A DNA stretch of 64,000 nt, from assembly GCA_902363875.1 (NCBI GenBank), contig CABJBO010000004.1:65864-129863 (forward strand), given 5' to 3'. Origin of the DNA: Coriobacteriaceae bacterium. Its GTDB lineage: Bacteria; Actinomycetota; Coriobacteriia; Coriobacteriales; Coriobacteriaceae. The position numbers were made by a program, and so were the translations under genes. Below the pieces are notes generated by a model that worked only from the letters and a program-made list of their open reading frames with translations, did not search any database and was not told the DNA's origin. Numbering within the stretch: the first letter of the stretch is position 1; every line of letters begins with the position of its first letter. Positions 26,285-35,809 of the stretch are shown here, piece after piece.

Positions 26285-26623
26285 CTACACCGCGGCGGGG
26301 CCATGTTCGCCGGTGCGAATGCGGATGACTTCCTCGACCGGCTCGACCCAGATCTTGCCGTCGCCGACGGCGCCGGTGCGGGCGGCATTGCAGATGATGT
26401 CGACAATTCCGTCGACATGTTCATCGGCGCAGATGAGGGTGAACTGCACCTTAGGGATCGTGTTGACAAGCAACTCGTTGCCGCGCACGTATTCCTTCCA
26501 GCCATGCTGCGCGCCGCAGCCCTGCACCTGGTTGATGGTCATGCCGCGAACATCGGCAGCAAACAGCGCGTCTTTGAGAACCTCAAGTTTTTCCTGACGG
26601 ACGATCGCCGTGATCTTCTTCAT
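26285..26623 (-). CDS. glnB: P-II nitrogen regulatory protein lacking the T-loop tyrosine
   Basis: A 112-residue P-II protein: MKKITAIVRQEKLEVLKDAL start, T-loop at about 37-55, and C-terminal GAVGDGKIWVEPVEEVIRIR with the ATP-binding TGxxGDGKI motif. It senses ATP/ADP and 2-oxoglutarate and should gate the ammonium transporter encoded upstream in the same direction. Residue 51, the tyrosine uridylylated in many P-II proteins, is Leu here (YVRGNELLV), so classical uridylylation is not possible at that site. It lies 154 bp after the amt gene. Confidence 0.95.
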   Translation of the reverse strand: MKKITAIVRQEKLEVLKDALFAADVRGMTINQVQGCGAQHGWKEYVRGNELLVNTIPKVQFTLICADEHVDGIVDIICNAARTGAVGDGKIWVEPVEEVIRIRTGEHGPAAV

Positions 26624-26672
26624 AGTGAATTCCTCTCTTTAGTAAAGAAATGAATTGCCATTCAATAACGCG

Positions 26673-26771
26673 GGTTTTCCAAGTGCCCGAGATTGCCCCG
26701 AAAGAGGAGCGCCGCGTACTTCGGTACGCAAGCGACGGTTTGAGGGGCAAGGTCGGGTGCTTGGGAAAGCC
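26673..26771. repeat. Nested hairpin between amt and glnB
   Basis: Outer arms 26673-26690 and 26753-26771 pair with a few mismatches; TTGCCCC/GGGGCAA (26693-26699, 26743-26749) and CGTAC/GTACG (26715-26719, 26724-26728) are nested inside. It fills most of the gap between two co-oriented genes. Confidence 0.65.
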
Positions 26772-26777
26772 GCGCTG

Positions 26778-28055
26778 CTAATCGAGTCCGGAGAAAGAAG
26801 GATATGCGCTCTCACCGTGCTGACTCGCATCCAGGCCCAGCGCCTCGTCGGCCTCGTCCACACGCAGGCTGCCGTGGAACAGTGCCTTGACCACCGCGGC
26901 GATCACCAAGTCGAGCACCAGCACAATAACGACCGTCACCACAATGCCCAGAACCTGCGAGACAAGCAGCGACACGTCGCCCGTGTAGAACAGGCCGCCC
27001 TTACCGGTCCACGAGAGCTCCGGCACGCAGAACAGGCCCGTGAGCACACCGCCCAAGATGCCGCCGATACCGTGGCAACCGAACGCGTCGAGCGCATCGT
27101 CGTAGCCAAACTTGGTCTTAAGATGGCTGATGGCCAGGTAACAGACGGGCGAGACGATCAGGCCCATGACCAGCGCTGCCCACGGCTCGACAAAGCCCGC
27201 ACCCGGCGTGACCACCACAAGGCCCGCAACCAGACCGGTGCTGGCACCCACCAGCGTGGGGCGACCGATGTGCACGCGCTCGACGGCAAGCCACGAGACC
27301 ATGCCCGCCGCGCTGGCCGTCACGGTGTTGAGGATGGCGAGCGCCGCCACGGCGTCGGCCTTAAACTCGCTGCCGCCGTTAAAGCCAAACCAGCCAAACC
27401 AAAGCAGGCCGGCGCCCAGCGCCACAAACGGCACGTTATGCGGACGGTAGCTCATCATGCCAAAGCCGCGACGACGGCCGAGCATTAAGCAGAGAATCAG
27501 GCCCGTGAGACCGGACGAAATGTGTACCACGTCGCCGCCGGCAAAGTCGAGCGCGCCGATGATGTCGCCGATAAAGGAACCATCGCCGCCCCAAACCATG
27601 TGGGCGAGCGGCGCATAGACCACGAGCAGCCAAATGCCCAGGAAGGCCGTCATGGCACCAAACTTAACGCGGCCTGCCAGACTGCCCGTAACGATAGCGG
27701 CGGTGATCATGGCAAACGCCATCTGGAAGGCGATGTTGATGATCTGAGGGTAGACGGCACCATCCGCAGCATTGCCCTCGGCCGCCTGCAGCACCTGGTT
27801 GAGCACCGGCAGGCACAGCAGCTGGTCAAAGCCGCCAATAAACGGGTTAGAACCGTCGCCACCGTAGGCCAGCGACCAGCCGGCAACAATCCACAGCACA
27901 CCAACCAGGCCAATGGCGCCAAAGCACATAAGCATGGTGTTGATGACATTTTTGCGCCTGGACAGGCCGCCATAGAAAAACGCCAGACCCGGTGTCATTA
28001 AAAACACGAGCATGGTGCAGATGAGCATAAACGTTGTCGATCCCGTATCGTACAT
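26778..28055 (-). CDS. amt: Ammonium transporter (Amt family)
   Basis: A 425-residue Amt/MEP channel with 11 predicted helices. Family landmarks are present: FFYGGLSRRKNV near the N-terminus, DFAGGDVVHISSGLTGL in the middle, NGGSEF and the late AFGCHGIGGILGGVLTGLF. The twin pore histidines are in the HISSG and CHGIGG segments. ATG 28055 has GGGGGAG upstream; longer starts lack one. The adjacent P-II gene fits the amt-glnB pairing in which P-II blocks the channel at high nitrogen. Confidence 0.95.
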   Translation of the reverse strand: MYDTGSTTFMLICTMLVFLMTPGLAFFYGGLSRRKNVINTMLMCFGAIGLVGVLWIVAGWSLAYGGDGSNPFIGGFDQLLCLPVLNQVLQAAEGNAADGAVYPQIINIAFQMAFAMITAAIVTGSLAGRVKFGAMTAFLGIWLLVVYAPLAHMVWGGDGSFIGDIIGALDFAGGDVVHISSGLTGLILCLMLGRRRGFGMMSYRPHNVPFVALGAGLLWFGWFGFNGGSEFKADAVAALAILNTVTASAAGMVSWLAVERVHIGRPTLVGASTGLVAGLVVVTPGAGFVEPWAALVMGLIVSPVCYLAISHLKTKFGYDDALDAFGCHGIGGILGGVLTGLFCVPELSWTGKGGLFYTGDVSLLVSQVLGIVVTVVIVLVLDLVIAAVVKALFHGSLRVDEADEALGLDASQHGESAYPSFSGLD

Positions 28056-28119
28056 TCGCTCCCCCTTGGTCGCATGAACGTTGTCGGCGCTCATGATGCG
28101 GCCGAGGGCCAACTGGTGT

Positions 28120-28235
28120 AGACCAGATACGGCGTTGTTAAACGCTGCGTTGTCGAATGGAAACGGTGCCGCAATCTTGGAAACGGCACGGCAACGGGCG
28201 CGAAACGAACGGGAAACGTGCGAACGAGAAGGGCG
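28120..28235 (-). promoter_or_regulatory. Leader of amt with CGTTTCC direct repeats
   Basis: The minus strand carries several CGTTTCC or CGTTTCG copies at irregular spacing (28157-28220). They may be regulator half-sites for nitrogen control, but this is speculative and no promoter boxes are clear. Confidence 0.3.
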
Positions 28236-28253
28236 CGCTTGGCTCCGCTCTGG

Positions 28254-29273
28254 CTAGCGCCGGAACAGCTCGCGGGCTCGGTCGCGGAGGTCGGTAGCTC
28301 GGATGACGCCCTCGTAGCGATTGATGCGCAGACGCGGGAAGGCGTTAAAGAAGCGCAGGTCACGACGGCTGAGCGACACACTCGGCACCGGACGGCTCAT
28401 GCGCTTGCCGGCAAGGCGACGACTGAGCGACGGACGCGGCATGCTCGGCGCGACATCGGCAACGCGGCGGGCAGCGAGCGCCAGGCCGCGAGCACCATCC
28501 GAGATAAACGTCGGCATCGAAGCCTTCTCGCGCAGGGCATCGAGCGCGGCGTCACCCAGCTCGGCCAGCCACGCGTTAACGGCACGGCTACGGATGTGCG
28601 TCTGTGCCACCGAGTCAATCGTAGAATCGGGAATACGTTCGAGCATTGAGTCCGAGGCATCGGCAAGCGACTCATTGATGCGGTCGGCAAGGTCGGCCCG
28701 GACGCGCTCCAGCTGATCAGACAGACGCCGCCAGCTCGCCAACGAGCACACCGCGTCGACCATCATCGCGACCGCGACGATAAAGGCGGACAGCCGCACA
28801 ATCAGCACCGGCAGATGGCCAAGCAGCCCCAGCAATGCCGGCTCCACTAAACGGCAAATGCACAGTGCACCCAGGCCAAACGCGCAGGCCCAGTACAGGC
28901 AGATGCGTCCGTGCAGGTTAAACGGCAGATGCGAGTAATCCCAAAACCGGGCACCCGTCGTTTTTTCCAACAGCACGCCCACGCTATATTCGATCACGCT
29001 GCATACGAGCGCGGCAGCGACAAACTGGTTCGAGGCGTCTGGGATTCCACGCAGCAGCAACCAGCACGCAATGCCGCCCGCACCGTAGATGGGACAACAC
29101 GGCCCTAGCAAAAAGCCGCTGTTGGCAAAGCGTCCGTGGTTGAGCATGGCGCAGACTGTCGACTCCCATACCCAGCCGCAAAAACCGTAGAAGGCAAACG
29201 AGAGTACCAGCGCCGAGAGCGGACAGGCGGCAAGCGTCGCGCCGTCAAATGCCATGTCGATCGCGGTTCCCAC
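28254..29273 (-). CDS. Putative ABC-transporter type IV membrane protein (DUF1113-like)
   Basis: A 339-residue protein. The N-terminal half has about five hydrophobic segments with the conserved-looking FYGFCGWVWESTVCAMLNHG, FLLGPCCPIYGAGG and the later WDYSHLPFNLHGRICLYWA. These are landmarks of the DUF1113 family, labelled 'putative ABC-transporter type IV'. The C-terminal half is soluble, basic and Arg-rich. Its function is unknown. The start is uncertain: GTG 29273 has GAGGAG ten bases upstream and begins four bases after the previous gene; ATG 29255 is the alternative. Confidence 0.8.
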   Translation of the reverse strand: MGTAIDMAFDGATLAACPLSALVLSFAFYGFCGWVWESTVCAMLNHGRFANSGFLLGPCCPIYGAGGIACWLLLRGIPDASNQFVAAALVCSVIEYSVGVLLEKTTGARFWDYSHLPFNLHGRICLYWACAFGLGALCICRLVEPALLGLLGHLPVLIVRLSAFIVAVAMMVDAVCSLASWRRLSDQLERVRADLADRINESLADASDSMLERIPDSTIDSVAQTHIRSRAVNAWLAELGDAALDALREKASMPTFISDGARGLALAARRVADVAPSMPRPSLSRRLAGKRMSRPVPSVSLSRRDLRFFNAFPRLRINRYEGVIRATDLRDRARELFRR

Positions 29274-29276
29274 CGT

Positions 29277-29813
29277 CTACCCACTCCTCTTTTCGTTCGA
29301 TTCGCTGCTCACGTCATCGTCCGCCCTGTCTTTGCGCGGCAGACGGCCGGCAATCGTCTCGCGCAGCGCGCACCATTTATCCGCCAGGCACACAATCCAT
29401 GCCTCGCGACACGTCGGCGGCACCGGTACCAGCGGAAACATATGGCGCGCGATGATATTCCGCTCGCGCGGCGTCAGCTCAAAATCTTCCTCGGCACGCG
29501 CCAGAGCAAAAAATGGATGCCGGAATCCGTGCAGTCGATGGCTTGGGTCGGGGTCGTGCCAATCGTAGAGAAAGTAATCGTGTAACAAGGCTCCGCGCAG
29601 CAACGAGGCGCGGTCGACCGAAACACCGACGCGGCCCAGGCGCTCGGCAAAGGACAGACTTGCCCGCGCCACCGAGGTCACATGCGTATACACCGTCACA
29701 TCGCCATGCTGGATAAACTCGCGCGTCAGGTCCAGACGGCCCGCCTGTGCCAGTTGACGGGCAGCATGGTCTACTTCGCACGCGATTTTCTCGGCACGAA
29801 CGGTATCGGACAT
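29277..29813 (-). CDS. HD-domain hydrolase
   Basis: A 178-residue protein with an HD phosphohydrolase fold. THVTSVARASLSFAERLG (the first His), LLHDYFLYDW (the HD pair) and HRLHGFRHPFFAL are visible, then a C-terminal helix with ADKWCALRE. Such proteins hydrolyse nucleotides or other phosphate esters; the substrate is unknown. ATG 29813 has AAGGAGG upstream. It is next to the DUF1113-like gene with three bases between them, so the two form an operon, which is a common pairing in this lineage. Confidence 0.85.
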   Translation of the reverse strand: MSDTVRAEKIACEVDHAARQLAQAGRLDLTREFIQHGDVTVYTHVTSVARASLSFAERLGRVGVSVDRASLLRGALLHDYFLYDWHDPDPSHRLHGFRHPFFALARAEEDFELTPRERNIIARHMFPLVPVPPTCREAWIVCLADKWCALRETIAGRLPRKDRADDDVSSESNEKRSG

Positions 29814-30041
29814 GCGGCCTCCTTCCGGCGGCGCTCGGCGGCAAGCCACAGCCTGCACGCAATGAATAAAATCATCATGGAACTTATCAGTATGGCATCG
29901 GACAAAACGTTTTGCCCCACCAGTTGGCGAATTACCGCGCCGCCGTCACATATCAAACGCCAAAATGTGCGAGACTGTCTTGTGCAATTGTGCCGGCCGA
30001 GGGAGTGCCGGCGCACGATTCGCATGGAGTAACCCACAACG

Positions 30042-31823
30042 ATGCTGCTTACGCAAACGACAACGCCCGAGGACGTCAAGGCTCTCGATCGCGCCGAGCT
30101 TCCGCTGCTCTGCGGCGAGATCCGCCACGCCATCCTCGAAAGCTCCGCCGCCGTCGGCGGGCACGTTGCCCCCAACCTGGGCGTCGTTGAGCTTACGGTC
30201 GCGCTCCATCGCGTGTTTAACTCCCCCACCGACAAAATTGTCTTTGACGTGTCACACCAGACCTATGCCCACAAGGCGCTGACTGGGCGCGCGTACACTT
30301 ATATCGACCCGGCACGCTACGGCGAGGCCTCTGGCTTTGCCAATCCCGACGAGTCCGAACACGACCTGTTCGCCATGGGCCACACCTCCACATCGGTGAG
30401 CCTGGGCTGCGGCTTGGCGCACGCTCGTGACCTGGCGGGCGATGCGTACAACGTCATCACCATCATTGGCGACGGTTCGCTTTCGGGCGGTCTGGCGTTT
30501 GAGGGCTTTAACAATGCCGCCGAGCTCGACAGCAACTTGATCATCGTCGTCAATGACAACGACCAGTCCATTGCCGAGAACCATGGCGGCCTGTATCGCA
30601 ATCTGGCCGAGCTGCGCGCCAGCAACGGCACCTGTGAGCGCAACGTTTTCCGCGCGATGGGGCTCGACTACCGCTATCTGGACGCCGGTAACGATGTGTT
30701 GGCCCTAGTCGACGTGCTGCAGGAACTGCGCGATATCGATCATCCCATCGTGCTGCACGTCTCCACCGCGAAGGGCAAGGGCTTTGAGCCGGCCCAGAGC
30801 GACCCCGAGCGCTGGCATCATGTAGGTCCGTTTGACATGGCGACTGGGCGCAAGCTCTGCCCGGGCCATCCGAGCGAGCCTGCGCCGCGCACCTATGCCG
30901 ACATTACGGGCGAGGCCCTGAGCGCTGCCATAGAGCGCGATCCGCAGGTTGTGGGCATCACGGCCGCAACGCCCTACATCATGGGCTTTACGCCCGAGCT
31001 TCGCGCCGCGGCAGGCAAGCAGTTTGTTGACGTGGGCATTGCCGAGGAGCATGCCGTGACCTTTGCCACCGCGCTCGCCAGCGCCGGTGCCAAGCCGGTC
31101 TTTGGCGTGTACGGCACGTTTTTGCAGCGCGCCTACGACGAACTGTGGCACGACCTGTGCCTCAACGATGCCCCGGCGACGATCCTTGTATTTGGCGCGT
31201 CGATCTTTGGCACCACATCCGAGACGCATCTTTCGTTCTTTGATATTTCCATGCTGGGCGGTCTTCCCAACATGCACTACCTGGCGCCGGCCTGCATGGA
31301 GGAATATCTGTCCATGCTAAGCTGGTCGCTCGACCACCGCGAGCATCCCGTGGCGATTCGTGTGCCTGGTATTGGCCTGGTAAGCCGTCCCGACTTGGCG
31401 CCTGCCGAGGACGCCGATTACGGTGTCGCGCGCTACAACGTGGTGCGCCAGGGCCGCGACGTGGCCGTGCTCGCGCTCGGCGATTTCTTTGAGCTGGGCG
31501 AGCGTGTGGCAAACCGCTTGGCAGCCGAATACGGTATCGAGGCCACGCTCGTCAACCCTCGCTTTGCAACCGAGCTTGACCGCGAGTTCCTCGACAGCCT
31601 TGCCGCCGAGCTTCGCGTTGTCGTCACCCTCGAGGACGGCATCTTGGACGGCGGTTGGGGCGAACGCGTCGCGTGCTACTTGGCCTGCACGCCCGTGCGC
31701 ACGCGCACCTTCGGCATCGCCAAGGGCTTCCCCGACCGCTACGACCCCAACGAGCTGCTCGCTCAGAACGGCATGACGGTCGAGAACATGGCCGCCGAGG
31801 CCGTAAGGCTACTCAACGAGTAA
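30042..31823 (+). CDS. dxs: 1-deoxy-D-xylulose-5-phosphate synthase
   Basis: A 593-residue thiamine-diphosphate enzyme making DXP from pyruvate and glyceraldehyde 3-phosphate for isoprenoid and thiamine synthesis. The order of landmarks is normal: GGHVAPNLGVVELT and DVSHQTYAHK near the N-terminus, the ThDP motif GDGSLSGGLAFEG...NDN near residue 150, KGKGFEPA, then the transketolase pyrimidine domain (DVGIAEEHAVTFA) and C-terminal domain. It is about 30 residues shorter than usual because the loop after NDNDQSIAENHGG is trimmed. The start ATG has GGAG 12 bases upstream. It ends in an intrinsic terminator. Confidence 0.92.
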   Translation: MLLTQTTTPEDVKALDRAELPLLCGEIRHAILESSAAVGGHVAPNLGVVELTVALHRVFNSPTDKIVFDVSHQTYAHKALTGRAYTYIDPARYGEASGFANPDESEHDLFAMGHTSTSVSLGCGLAHARDLAGDAYNVITIIGDGSLSGGLAFEGFNNAAELDSNLIIVVNDNDQSIAENHGGLYRNLAELRASNGTCERNVFRAMGLDYRYLDAGNDVLALVDVLQELRDIDHPIVLHVSTAKGKGFEPAQSDPERWHHVGPFDMATGRKLCPGHPSEPAPRTYADITGEALSAAIERDPQVVGITAATPYIMGFTPELRAAAGKQFVDVGIAEEHAVTFATALASAGAKPVFGVYGTFLQRAYDELWHDLCLNDAPATILVFGASIFGTTSETHLSFFDISMLGGLPNMHYLAPACMEEYLSMLSWSLDHREHPVAIRVPGIGLVSRPDLAPAEDADYGVARYNVVRQGRDVAVLALGDFFELGERVANRLAAEYGIEATLVNPRFATELDREFLDSLAAELRVVVTLEDGILDGGWGERVACYLACTPVRTRTFGIAKGFPDRYDPNELLAQNGMTVENMAAEAVRLLNE

Positions 31824-31866
31824 AAAACCTCCGCAAGGGAAGCACCCATGCGGAGGTTTTTGTTTT
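31823..31866 (+). terminator. Intrinsic terminator of dxs
   Basis: AACCTCCGCA pairs perfectly with TGCGGAGGTT, then TTTGTTTT; it begins directly at the stop codon. Confidence 0.92.
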
Positions 31867-31878
31867 CACAGCTCAATT

Positions 31879-32097
31879 ATCTCAATCTGTAACATCTATG
31901 GCCCGAATTCCCGTCTAACTGTTACAGATCTAGAAAAGACGTCTTAGTCCCTGACCTTTGTCTCAATCTGTAACAGATAGAGACCTTCTGGCCGTCCAGA
32001 TGTTACAGATTGAGACATTCGAATTCCCCTAAAGAGAAAATCTCGATCTGTAACAGGTAGAACCCATTTCCTCGTCTAACTGTTACAGATTGAGACA
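31879..32097. repeat. Tandem array of three ~80-bp units, each a long inverted repeat
   Basis: Left arms with ATCTGTAACA begin at 31879, 31959 and 32040, and right arms TGTTACAGAT at 31920, 32001 and 32081, giving a period of 80-81 bp. The middle unit has a perfect 17-bp arm pair (TGTCTCAATCTGTAACA). Inter-arm sequences differ. It is not a CRISPR, because repeats alternate in orientation and no cas genes are near. Confidence 0.85.
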
Positions 32098-32128
32098 AAG
32101 CAGCGAGACAGGCCACCACATCTGCAAG

Positions 32129-32163
32129 AACCACCACAAAGGTGCCTGTCCCTTTTTGGTAGG
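32129..32163. repeat. REP-like palindrome, hybrid copy
   Basis: Left half AACCACCACAAAGGTGCC as in the copy at 4399, right half TGTCCCTTTTTGGTAGG as in the copies at 43218 and 49232. It looks like a recombinant between two variants. Confidence 0.6.
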
Positions 32164-32206
32164 AAGAATTACCCATAAGGTAAGTATGTTTCTGAGTTAT
32201 TTCGTG

Positions 32207-32236
32207 TTGACCCATTTGAGCGCGATAGGGTATAAC
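32207..32236 (+). promoter_or_regulatory. Sigma-70-like promoter of the amino-acid ABC operon
   Basis: TTGACC, 18-bp spacer, TATAAC, ending 44 bp upstream of the binding-protein ATG. Confidence 0.65.
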
Positions 32237-32279
32237 TCTACTCAACCGCTAGGGATTTTATTGAGAAAGGTGTTCTACC

Positions 32280-33275
32280 ATGAGCAAAAACCTCTCCCAG
32301 CAGGTCGTTCTCGACCGCCGCGGCTTCGTTGCCGCCACCTTCGCAACCGTCGCCGGCCTTGGTCTTGCCGGCTGCTCCGACACCAGCGCCGAGGCCGACA
32401 AGGGTTCCGCCGCCGGCTCCTCCAAGAGCTCCGAAGATACCGAGGCTTCCACCATACTCGATGCCAAGGCATTCGACAAACTCGTCGACAACGGCCCCAA
32501 GGCCGATGACGACGCCATCGCCGCCAGCACCTGGGCCACGGCCGTCAAGGACGCCGGTGTCTTTAAGATCGGTGGCGTTCAGACCTCCACACTTTTCTCC
32601 CTCCTCAACGAGAAAGACGGTCAGACCCGCGGCTTCGACGCCGGTATCGCACAGCTCCTGTCCAACTACATTCTGGGCGAGAACAAGGTCGAGATCACCC
32701 AGGTGACCTCGGACACGCGCGAGTCCGTCCTGCAGAACGGCCAGGTCGACGCTGTCTTTGCCACCTACACCATCACTGACGATCGCAAGAAGCTCGTCTC
32801 CTTTGCCGGTCCCTACTACTACACCCAGCAGGCTATCCTGGTGCTCGCCGATAACGACGACATCAAGAGCGTCGACGACCTGGCCGACAAGAATGTCGCC
32901 GTCCAGTCCGGCTCCAACGGCCCCGCCATCCTGGAGGAGTTCGCCCCCAAGGCCAGCCAGCAGGAGTTCAAGACCGACGAGGAGGCCCGCCAGGCACTCC
33001 AGCAGGGCCGCGTTGACGCCTACGTCATCGATAACAACATGCAGCAGAGCGCCCTGGTCCGCGAGCCCGGTAAGTACAAGATTGCCGGTAAGCCCTTCGG
33101 CAGCAAGGAGCCCTACGGCATCGGCCTGCCGCTCGATTCCGACGGCGTCGCCTTTGTCAACGACTTCCTTAAGAAGATCGAGGACGATGGCACCTGGACC
33201 GAACTGTGGCAGATCTGCATTGGCGACCGTACGGGCGACACCAATGTTCCCGAGCTACCCGAGATCGGCGCCTAG
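32280..33275 (+). CDS. Amino-acid ABC transporter, substrate-binding lipoprotein
   Basis: A 331-residue periplasmic-type family 3 solute-binding protein. The N-terminus has DRRGF, a hydrophobic stretch and GLAGC, so it looks like a lipoprotein with a twin-arginine-like signal and lipobox Cys near residue 32. A Ser/Ala-rich linker follows. The binding lobes hold GFDAGIAQLLSNY, VDAVFATYTITDDRKK and NVAVQSGSNG, which match polar or acidic amino-acid binders (glutamate type). It is the first gene of a four-gene operon driven by the promoter at 32207. A hairpin between it and the first permease may raise its relative yield. Confidence 0.92.
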   Translation: MSKNLSQQVVLDRRGFVAATFATVAGLGLAGCSDTSAEADKGSAAGSSKSSEDTEASTILDAKAFDKLVDNGPKADDDAIAASTWATAVKDAGVFKIGGVQTSTLFSLLNEKDGQTRGFDAGIAQLLSNYILGENKVEITQVTSDTRESVLQNGQVDAVFATYTITDDRKKLVSFAGPYYYTQQAILVLADNDDIKSVDDLADKNVAVQSGSNGPAILEEFAPKASQQEFKTDEEARQALQQGRVDAYVIDNNMQQSALVREPGKYKIAGKPFGSKEPYGIGLPLDSDGVAFVNDFLKKIEDDGTWTELWQICIGDRTGDTNVPELPEIGA

Positions 33276-33363
33276 GCAATACGCCTAGTAACGGCCGCTA
33301 CGAAACCATATGGAAACGCATGATGCGCTTTATTGCGCTAAACTGTTTCCTCACTGAGTTGTC

Positions 33364-33393
33364 GGGGCTTCCGTACACACGGGAGCCCCCTTT
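33364..33393 (+). terminator. Partial terminator between binding protein and permease genes
   Basis: GGGGCTTCCG pairs with CGGGAGCCCC (one mismatch), followed by CTTTCCTT. It could allow read-through and set the binding-protein-to-permease ratio. Confidence 0.5.
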
Positions 33394-33414
33394 CCTTATC
33401 GGCGGGAGGTCCGC

Positions 33415-34074
33415 ATGAGTCTCTCCGAGCTCTGGTCGCTCTATGGCCAGAACTATATCGACGCGCTGCTAGCAACCTGGGGCATGACGCTTGAGTCGTT
33501 TGCCATCGCCATGGTGCTGGCCGTCGCCGTCACCGTGATGCGCGTGTCGCCGCTCAAGCCGCTGCGCGTCTTTGGCGACCTGTATGTCCAGGTCTTCCGT
33601 AACATCCCCGGCATCGCGCTGCTCATTATCGTCGTCTACGCGCTGCCGCCGCTCAAGGTCGTCCTGCCCTACCGCACCTGCGTCATCGTCGCCACAGTGC
33701 TCTTGGGTTCTGCCTTTGGCTCCGAGAACTTTATGAGCGGCATCAACACCGTCGGTGTCGGCCAGGTGGAAGCCGCCCGCTCGCTGGGCATGAGCTTCAG
33801 CCGTATCCTCGCCAAGATCGTGATTCCGCAGGCGCTGCGCTCGAGCGTGCTGCCCATGACCAACCTCTTTATCGCCGTCATGCTCACCACCGCGCTCGGC
33901 AGTCAGGTGCCGCTTAAACCGCAGGAGCTCACCGGCGTGGTGAGCTACATCAACACGCGCTCGCTCGGCGGCGTCGCCGCGTTCTTTATCTCGGCGCTCG
34001 GCTACCTGGGCACGGCCTTTGTGGTGAGCCACATTGGCAACTATATCGATAAGAAGGTAAGGATCCTCCGATGA
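33415..34074 (+). CDS. Amino-acid ABC transporter permease 1
   Basis: A 219-residue HisM/GltK-type inner-membrane permease with five hydrophobic segments. The coupling-helix EAA motif is EAARSLGMSFSRILAKIVIPQA (the E-A-A---G region near residues 120-140). ATG 33415 has GGGAGGT upstream. Its last four bases overlap the next permease start (ATGA), so they are translationally coupled. It pairs with the second permease to form the channel for the binding protein's substrate. Confidence 0.92.
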   Translation: MSLSELWSLYGQNYIDALLATWGMTLESFAIAMVLAVAVTVMRVSPLKPLRVFGDLYVQVFRNIPGIALLIIVVYALPPLKVVLPYRTCVIVATVLLGSAFGSENFMSGINTVGVGQVEAARSLGMSFSRILAKIVIPQALRSSVLPMTNLFIAVMLTTALGSQVPLKPQELTGVVSYINTRSLGGVAAFFISALGYLGTAFVVSHIGNYIDKKVRILR

Positions 34075-34904
34075 GCAAGCACTCCACCTCCGCGCTCACC
34101 ATGCGCGATGCGCTCTACGAGGCTCCCGGCCCCAAGATGCGCGCCAAGATTCGCGTCGGCACCGCCATCTCACTTGTTGCCGTGGCCGCGCTCATCGCTC
34201 TGGTACTGCAGCGCTTTTATGTGACCGGCCAGCTTTCGGTCCATTACTGGTACTTCTTTACGCACCTCACCACCTGGAAGTTCCTGCTTGCCGGTTTTGA
34301 GGGCACGGTTAAGGTCGCGCTCACCGCCGGCGCCATCGCGCTGGTACTGGGCTTAGCCCTCATGCTCGGCCGTACCAGCGACATCAAGCCGCTGCAGCTG
34401 GTCTGCCGCGTGCTCACCGATTTCTTCCGTGGCGTGCCGAGCCTGCTGTTCATCTACTTCTTCTTTTTGGTGCTGCCTCAGTACAAGATTTCACTGCCGT
34501 CGTTTTGGATGCTCACGCTTCCCGTCGCGCTCGCTGCAGCCGGCGTACTTGCCGAGATCTTCCGCGCCGGCGTCAACGCCGTGCCGCGTGGTCAGGTCGA
34601 GGCAGCCCAGGCGCTCGGTCTCTCCAAGGCCAAAATCACCTTTAAAATCGTGTTGCCGCAGGCTATCCGATTTATCATCCCGTCGTTGATTTCGCAGCTC
34701 GTGGTCGTAGTCAAAGACACCACCGTCGCCTACGTGGTGAGTTACCCCGACCTCATGCAAAATGCCCGCGTGCTCATTACCAACTACGACGCGCTCGTAT
34801 CGGTCTATCTGGTGATCGCGGTCATCTACATCCTCATCAACGTCGCGATCAACAAGGCCGCTGTCTACGTCTCGCACAAGACCGGCGCGACCATCATCCG
34901 CTAA
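34071..34904 (+). CDS. Amino-acid ABC transporter permease 2
   Basis: A 277-residue permease. A cytoplasmic N-terminal region of about 25 residues precedes a first hydrophobic helix, a loop, and the five-helix HisQ/M core. The EAA motif QVEAAQALGLSKAKITFKIV lies near residue 180. It overlaps permease 1 by 4 bp. The longer N-terminus compared with permease 1 is typical for the GltJ/GluD partner in such pairs. Confidence 0.92.
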   Translation: MSKHSTSALTMRDALYEAPGPKMRAKIRVGTAISLVAVAALIALVLQRFYVTGQLSVHYWYFFTHLTTWKFLLAGFEGTVKVALTAGAIALVLGLALMLGRTSDIKPLQLVCRVLTDFFRGVPSLLFIYFFFLVLPQYKISLPSFWMLTLPVALAAAGVLAEIFRAGVNAVPRGQVEAAQALGLSKAKITFKIVLPQAIRFIIPSLISQLVVVVKDTTVAYVVSYPDLMQNARVLITNYDALVSVYLVIAVIYILINVAINKAAVYVSHKTGATIIR

Positions 34905-34940
34905 CGCTTTACCATTTCGAGTCATAAGGAGCCGAGCACC

Positions 34941-35705
<765 letters not shown>

Positions 35706-35809
35706 CCCAAATGCCACGCAGGGCACATTCATCAGGAGCGTCTGTCCCGCGCCGCATCTGTCCCGCCACGCCCCTGCGCCATGTCCACCCGGATTCGAAA
35801 GCCACGCCC

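Noticed and set aside
31879..32097. CRISPR-like array
   Set aside because: Repeats alternate in orientation, spacers are of two sizes and not unique protospacer-like, and there are no cas genes.
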